From Clarireedia homoeocarpa (Eukaryota; Ascomycota; Leotiomycetes; Helotiales; Rutstroemiaceae), in contig LNKV01000042.1 in assembly GCA_001465935.1 (NCBI GenBank), positions 1 through 64,000 of the forward strand: DNA of 64,000 nt, written 5' to 3'. The notes beneath the pieces are model-generated. The model was not told the DNA's origin. It was given only the letters and a program-made list of their open reading frames with translations, and searched no databases. Below are positions 58,161 to 64,000 of this stretch, piece after piece (position 1 is the first letter of the stretch; each line of letters starts with the position of its first letter). The position numbers and the translations under genes were made by a program.

Positions 58161-58504
58161 AAATTGGTATCCCTAGAAACCTAGCCCATCGGGGTGAACT
58201 AGTGCTTCAGTCTATGTTGCCATCAAGAGGTCTGTTATAGCCAATATCGCGACAGCGATTGGTTAAATAGTATACTCGGTATCGCTACCCCACCAAATTC
58301 CAAAGCTTTGAGACATTGCTTGGGTTAGCTTCTCGATTGTCAACCCATTCATTATGTCTCTGACTTCGTTCTTGTCCAGTTGAACCTTAGTAGCGGAAAA
58401 GAAGCTTTATAATAAGGCCTCGTCCTCGCAGGGGCTACTTCTATCTTGAAAAACCCCTCAATCTTTCCACTACACACATGAATAACCCACGAAAATTTCA
58501 AGTC

Positions 58505-59888
58505 ATGAAGTCCTCTACTTTGATCATCGCTTTTGCTTCTGGTATTGTTCGTACAGCCGCAGAATCTAACTGCGGTCAAATACCTTGCCTCAATTTTGAT
58601 CCAGTTGATCAACTCGTTGATGTCTCTTCCGCAACAGGTCATCAATACATTGCACCCGGAGCTACTGATATTCGTGGACCTTGTCCTGGTTTGAATGCTG
58701 CTGCCAACCATGGCTACATTCCTCGCAATGGCATTTTGACTCTCGCACAAAGTAAATGCTTTCCCCGATTTGTTTGATGGTATGCTTTGTTGACTTCTTT
58801 AGCTATCTCTGGCTTGAACGCAGCTTACAACTTTGGCACTGACTTAGGTGCTCTCCTCGCAGTCACCGGGATCGTTCAAGCTGGAGATGTTGGTAGTCTG
58901 ACTTGGTCAATTGGTGGTCCTTATTCTGGATCTATTCTGAGCTTGTTGGGCGGAAAACCTCAGGGTATCTCGTACTCTCACAACAAGTACGAGGGTGATG
59001 CATCCTTCGGTCGAGTAAGTCTACTGGCCCTCTTGACACTATATTCATTAACCATCTTAGTTCGATGCCTACACAAATGGTGGAGATGCTCACTCCCTTA
59101 GTATGACCAAGTTCCAACGTAAGTTTCATTCCTTTCGCCATAATTTTTGCCTCCTCGAACTAACCCATTCCTCGCCAGACTTCTACAACCTCGCTTCCAA
59201 CGGTCTCTATAACCTCTCTGCTGCCCGCATTCACCACGCCTGGAACCGCGCGCAATCAATCTCCACCAACCCCTACTACTTCTCTCCCCCATTTGCCGGC
59301 GCCATCGCTGCCCCCGCAGCCCACTTCTTCGTTATCAACTTGTTCTCCAACCACAGCGCCGACGAACCTAACGGCTTCCTCGACTCCTCTACCCTAAAAT
59401 CATTCTTCGGCGTCTCCGGTCCCGACACCGCTCTCGTCTGGAACAAAGGCCAAGAACGCATTCCTCCCAACTGGTACCGCCGTCCCTCCAGCAATCCCTA
59501 CAGCACCGCCTCCGCAGTCCTCGACCTCGTCGCCAACATCCTCGCCTACCCAGATGCTGCCCGCATCGGCGGTAACACCGGATCTGTAAACTCCTTCGCA
59601 GGTGTCGACCTGGGAAATCTCACCGGCGGAGTGTATAACAGTGTGGATGATCTCCTGAAGGGGAACAACCTCGTGTGTTTCGGCATTCAGGCAATGCAGG
59701 CCGAGATCCCGGGTGCGATTCAGGCGGTCGTAGATGATGTTGCGGGAGTGGTGAAGTGGGCGACTGCGCAGTTGAAGCCGATTTTGGAGAACTTGGGATG
59801 TCCGGCGCTGACTGGGTATAATGCTGGGCTTTTTGCAGCGTTTCCGGGGAATGGCTACAAGCCGACAGGGAGGGCGCAGCCGTTTTAA
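58505..59888 (+). CDS. Secreted heme-thiolate peroxidase / peroxygenase (chloroperoxidase family)
   Basis: Extracellular heme enzyme of the Peroxidase_2 family (chloroperoxidases and unspecific peroxygenases), using hydrogen peroxide to oxidise or halogenate organic substrates. Exons 58505-58751, 58803-59014, 59061-59118, 59179-59888 give 408 residues. A signal peptide (KSSTLIIAFASGIVRTAAES) is followed by the heme-ligand motif GPCPGLNAAANHGYIPRNG, with Cys60 of the P-C-P triad as the axial ligand. The acid-base motif E-G-D is at 146-148 (KYEGDASFGR). FDAYTNGGDAHSLSMTKFQ continues the core. Possible N-glycosylation sites include NHS, NLT and NLS. An upstream in-frame ATG at 58478 would put nine polar residues before the signal peptide, so 58505 is preferred. 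The length is at the upper end for the family. The substrate is unknown. Confidence 0.9.
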
Positions 59889-62800
59889 TTAGGTAAGGTT
59901 GAGTGCATATAGTATGTTGTGATGGGTATGGGGGAATAGAAAAGGAGGAACTGATGTTGGTTGTGTGATGGAGATGAGAGATGGAAGTGACAAATCAATG
60001 TTCTCTCTTCCCCCCTCCCCCCCAATGGAAGTCGTACTTTTTAGAAGCCGAGGGTCGATTGATCTATCGACCCTGTGTGTATGTTTAATGATATATATGA
60101 TTCCAAGAGGAAATTTATCTCGATTCTCGAATGAGACTTTATCCAGTGTTCTTGCAAAGATGCAAGTATCTTGTATACCTGCTTGCCACTCTACTTGCTT
60201 ACTAGCTACAGGACACCCTTATGATGGATGGATGGATAGATGGATGGTTTTTTCCTGTTTAAATAAATTGAATTGGATTTGTTTAACTTATTCCCCCCCT
60301 TTAGTTATACTATTCCTTTCCCTTTCTCTTACTCCCGTGCTGTTTTCACGGAACGGATGACTTCTGAAGATATGCAGTGCGGCAGCGTAAGAACGGAACG
60401 AGGTGGGAGAGATAGAGGTAGTGTGGTGTGGTGTGGTGGGGTGGGATGGGACGGGATGGATAGGACACAGTGTAGGACTTCGTGTACGATCAGTGATACG
60501 GTGGCTGATACTGAGGATCACATATGTACGTACGTACCTACGTAGGAATTCGATATCACTTACATATGTAGGTATTCGCCAAGATTAGTAATATTGAGGA
60601 TATACTGAAATACCGGAATATAGTATATTCCCAAGAGTTCAGGAATTTGAACTTCCTGATCAGGCAATTATGAAGCTAGGGAAAGGAGCCTTACTCCTGC
60701 TCTCTCCCCTCGGCCTGCTTTCTCTCTCTCCGGCTTGCTTTCTCCCTTAAGAAGTACTAGTGTTGGCAACTAGCTAAAGGCAACCAGCCAAAGGCTTTAC
60801 ATTCCATCGAGTATTCCAGTATTTCAGTATGTTGCTAATATTAGTGGTATTTCAACTGAAACTGAGTATTATCAGTAGTATAGAATCTAGTACTTCTTAC
60901 TGGGTATATATCCTTAAGAATCCATATATATCACTACAGGGGAGCGTATGCAAAATACGGAAAATACTAAGTCCTACACTGAGGACAATATAGGAAAGGG
61001 AAGGGAGGGGAGAGGGAGAATAATTATTTAAGATGGTTGAGATGTGGTGCGCTGGGCTGGGCTGGGTTGGTTTAGATGGGCTTGTTTTGTTATGTTATGT
61101 TGTCTGGTATTTTTGACATTTTTGTAATTACTTTGGTAGGGGGGTTGGAGTTTGAGGATGGGGGATGGGGATGTGGGATGAGGATGGGGGATGGGGGATG
61201 GGGGATTGAGTGGGTATGATATATTATACTGTGCGGTGCTGTGCTGTATATGGGAGAGAGAAGGGCTGGGGGGGAGAGAGGGAATGGGAAGGGAGATAGA
61301 TAGTGGGGATGGGATGGAATGGGTAGGGTAGTGTATGTGTAGGAGATGAGGGAGAGGTGTTGATGGGAGAGGAAGAAGACGCAGGGTAGTTGTAGGACTG
61401 GGAGGCTAGCGGGTTAGTGGGTGGAGATTGAGGAGGGGAGAGTAATTGAAAATACGAAGGGGAAAGGTACAGGATAGTTATAGGGCTGGCAAGTTGGTGG
61501 GTGGAGATTAGTGATGGAAGAGTGAGGGATTGGGGATGGAAGAGTGAGTGATGGTTGCCCGGGGAAGAATTCCGGAGGGGGCGTAGGGAGCTGGAGATAT
61601 GAAGGGTGGGAGGAGAGGGGTATGGGAGAATAGAGGAGAAGGAAGAAATGGGAATGGATAGTAAGAAAGGAGATCGCGATGATGGGAGATTGTTTTCAGG
61701 GATAGGATAGGATAGGATAGATGGGCGCCGATAAACGATGGAGAAGGTACGGGCCGGGTGCTAGATGCGAACTGAGGGGGGTGGTGGGATGAGGAATAAT
61801 ACAAAGGGAATGAGGATTCGATAGGAAGGAAGAGGGTACGTATACAATGTATGCATGTCATGAAAATAGAGGCAAGTTCATGGGAAACGATGGATGTTGC
61901 GCAGGGTAGGGTATAAATGCGAATACGTGATAGAGCACGGTGAAGGAATATGATCACGATCCAGATCGGAAGATCGATGGGTTTTTCTCATCAGTTCCAA
62001 GTAGGACTAAGGAAGAATAGCTAGGAAGTAATAGAGAAAGAGCCAGAGTAATAGATGTCAGAAACGACGCTGGAATTCGTCGTAGTCGAAGACGACAGGT
62101 TAGACGAAATGCTAGTAAGTTGGGCTGAAGGCTGCATGAGCAGATAGAATATGCACGTGGGGGGCACGAAAACAAGATATCGCTAGATGTAAAGGAAAGC
62201 GCATATAGAAAGATGCGATGCAACACGGAGAGCATAGATAACTTCACTACTAGTTGATTTTCAGAAAGTCCCTCACTGACTGAATTACTGAGTTTTGCTG
62301 AATACTACTTTCAATTCCTTCAGCAAAATTGCCTTTCCATCGGAGATGCAGAAGTGAAGTTTGGGTGAAGAATCATGTATATATATATATAGCTTGTATG
62401 TTGCATCTACTGAGGTTACATCGGCTAGGGCATGGAAAAGTAAGGTTCGGAATCCTTCTCGTTTCATGCATTATGGATGATGACTGTTGATCGTTGGAGT
62501 AGTTTCCTTAACTAGATATGGTATGAAGACAATGATGGGATGGGTTTATGGGTATGGTATTTGATGGGATGTGCCGTACGCATTATATGAGGTAGTACTG
62601 TATGCTTAACCTTGTACTGCACATATGTGAACGATCGTATAGAGTTGTTGACGCGAATGCGAGAAGCATAATGAACGGAGAACTCGTACATGCAGGTAGG
62701 TTTACATGTACAGAATTCATAACTCATGGTTGCATGTGGGATGGTCGTGAAAGAAAAGGAGATCCTATCAAAGCATAACAAGACTGCTATTGCACCCAAG

Positions 62801-62938
62801 AAACCAGGAAGGAGTATTGCTTCAGAAAAGGAGGGAAGCAATGCGATGAGTCATCAGCGAGTCTAGAAATGAATAATCAGAGAGCCAAGACTACGCTGTG
62901 CAGTATGAAACTATCTATGAATCACACTTAAAAAAAAT
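59889..62938. other. Long intergenic region with G-rich low-complexity tracts
   Basis: About 3 kb, no gene supported. 60030-60700 is peroxidase 3' flank and AT-rich spacer. 61000-61800 is strongly purine-rich on the + strand with GGGGAT and GGGAG words; proline/serine-rich frames on the other strand follow from this bias. 62380-62391 is an (AT)n run. Confidence 0.6.
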
Positions 62939-62939
62939 C

Positions 62940-63009
62940 TAATCGTCGGCCTTTGTGGTGGCCTCCTACGAAGCTTTCTGTAGGAGGCCGCCACAAAGGC
63001 CGACGATTA
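62940..63009. repeat. Near-perfect hairpin, 30-bp arms
   Basis: Left arm 62940-62969 and right arm 62980-63009 are complementary at 29 of 30 positions (one A/G difference), with a 10-nt loop. The arms contain AATCGTCGGCCTTTGTGG and its complement. The surrounding AATCT/AGATT extends the symmetry imperfectly. It may be a foldback element or transcribed hairpin. Confidence 0.9.
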
Positions 63010-63046
63010 AGATTAAAAGTCTTAAAGCTTCTGCGTCAATGGTTCT

Positions 63047-63090
63047 ACAAGCAAATATAAAGGGTTTTACAAGCAAATATAAAGGGTTTT
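63047..63090. repeat. 22-bp perfect tandem duplication at MITE border
   Basis: 63047-63068 and 63069-63090 are identical (ACAAGCAAATATAAAGGG followed by TTTT). The second copy runs into the left terminal inverted repeat of the element at 63084. Confidence 0.9.
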
Positions 63091-63580
63091 ACTAGTTGAC
63101 CGTCACTTTTTACTATCTGACCGTCGCCCCATATATTTGCGCCGTACATCGGAGATACACGATATTACTATATGACACTCATACAATTTTGATGTACAAC
63201 AAATATCACGATCAATGTTTGTTACAAGAAGATTTGATCTAAAGGCGATAGTCAATAGGCTTCGTTTGTAGGTCTAGATCTCTGTATATCTTAGCCCAAC
63301 TATAGGTAAGGCTATATTGATCCAGAATTTAAGGGTATTAAGAGTATCGAAGATCTAGTATAGGATAGCTAGGCCGATTTGAGTCTCAAAAGAATTTATA
63401 GTACAATCACTACAAAAAAGTATATCCTCGAATATTAGTCTATCTTGAGTTTTATAATTACCATGTACTTATTGTTGTTCACGGAAATTGTATAGTAACT
63501 GCATAGTAAAGTCTCCGATGTTCGGTATATGATAATATGGGGCGACGGCGGTCAGATGCGACAGTCAAATAGTAAAACCC
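63084..63580. mobile_element. MITE-like element with long imperfect terminal inverted repeats
   Basis: The left end reads GGGTTTTACTAGTTGAC and the right end, reversed, GGGTTTTACTATTTGACTG. Similarity continues inward through ATCTGACCG, TCGCCCCATAT and ACATCGGAGA, so the inverted repeats extend about 75-80 bp with a few indels. The ~350-bp interior has no coding frame. This is the structure of a non-autonomous DNA transposon. A target-site duplication could not be fixed. Confidence 0.75.
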
Positions 63581-64000
63581 AAGATAAATCACGTGATTAG
63601 GTTGCAAAAGACAGAGGAAGAGCCATCAAGCAATGGCATTCACGCGCTCACCATACATGATCGGACAGGCACTGGGAGATCAGCCTATTGACCACCCAAA
63701 CAGGAAGCACACGGTAAAGTGCGGCAACGCTGACGTCACTTGACAGTCGGCACGAAACAAGCAAGCAAGGGAGCAAAACAGCTACCTCAGTCAACGCCGC
63801 AGCCCATCTGCCATCAGCCATCAGCCGTCAGCTATCAGCCCTGAGCCTCTGCTGAGCCATTGGCCATTAGCCTTTCTTACCACCCGACACCGGGAGATGA
63901 AATATTGTGCTTAGTAGAGCACATACTCGGAAAGCCAGATCGATCAAACATTCTCATACTATATACGCGGCTTGTCTGGAAGGATAAGATAAGACGTCGA
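63581..64000. other. Right end of window
   Basis: No gene seen. 63805-63870 is built of loosely repeated CCATCAG/CCGTCAG words. Confidence 0.5.

Noticed and set aside
61508..61957. Minus-strand 149-codon frame rich in Ser, Pro and Leu
   Set aside because: Another product of the G/A-rich tract; low complexity only.

Overview
The window looks like nuclear DNA of a filamentous ascomycete, most likely a leotiomycete close to Botrytis, Sclerotinia or Monilinia. The taxonomic guess is an inference from gene types. What the sequence shows directly is genes with short GT-AG introns (about 46-90 nt), pyrimidine-rich leaders, monocistronic genes on both strands, long low-complexity spacers and decayed transposons. 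I found no tRNA, rRNA or CRISPR array.

Layout. 1-1.5 kb: a dead Tc1/mariner-type transposase. 1.7-10.6 kb: an accessory block with a transcription factor carrying both C2H2 and Zn2Cys6 domains, a cytochrome P450, and a broken thiamine-diphosphate enzyme gene on the opposite strand. Two CGG-N5-CCG sites bracket the P450, so this may be the remains of a small co-regulated metabolic locus. 11.6-20.5 kb: two transcription and chromatin genes in tandem, the SNF2/STH1 remodelling ATPase and CTR9 of the Paf1 complex. 21.9-25.4 kb: a large membrane protein with a TM198-like domain. 27-31 kb: two possible small genes, URA5 (orotate phosphoribosyltransferase) and, divergently, the mitochondrial single-stranded DNA-binding protein RIM1. 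32.4-33.9 kb: an unrecognised basic, proline-rich protein in four exons.

37.4-40.6 kb: the most unusual gene. It encodes an ankyrin protein with nine nearly identical 102-nt repeat units, joined to a two-helix CorA-like membrane tail, and it is bracketed by matching short motifs. 41.4-41.7 kb: an LTR remnant. 42.2-43.8 kb: glutathione synthetase GSH2. 45-51.7 kb: a very large five-exon SNF2-family ATPase of the Rad54/ATRX-like type with an N-terminal SAM-like region. 54-55.9 kb: a Gag1-like clamp (DUF4050) protein. 57.8-58.2 kb: a second LTR-like remnant lying just upstream of a secreted heme-thiolate peroxidase/peroxygenase (58.5-59.9 kb). From 60 kb to the end there are G-rich low-complexity tracts, a nearly perfect 30-bp-arm hairpin, and a ~0.5-kb MITE with long terminal inverted repeats.

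Housekeeping genes (STH1, CTR9, URA5, RIM1, GSH2) therefore alternate with accessory, repeat-rich segments. Gene models were spliced by hand: all listed exon sets keep frame, but intron borders are predictions.
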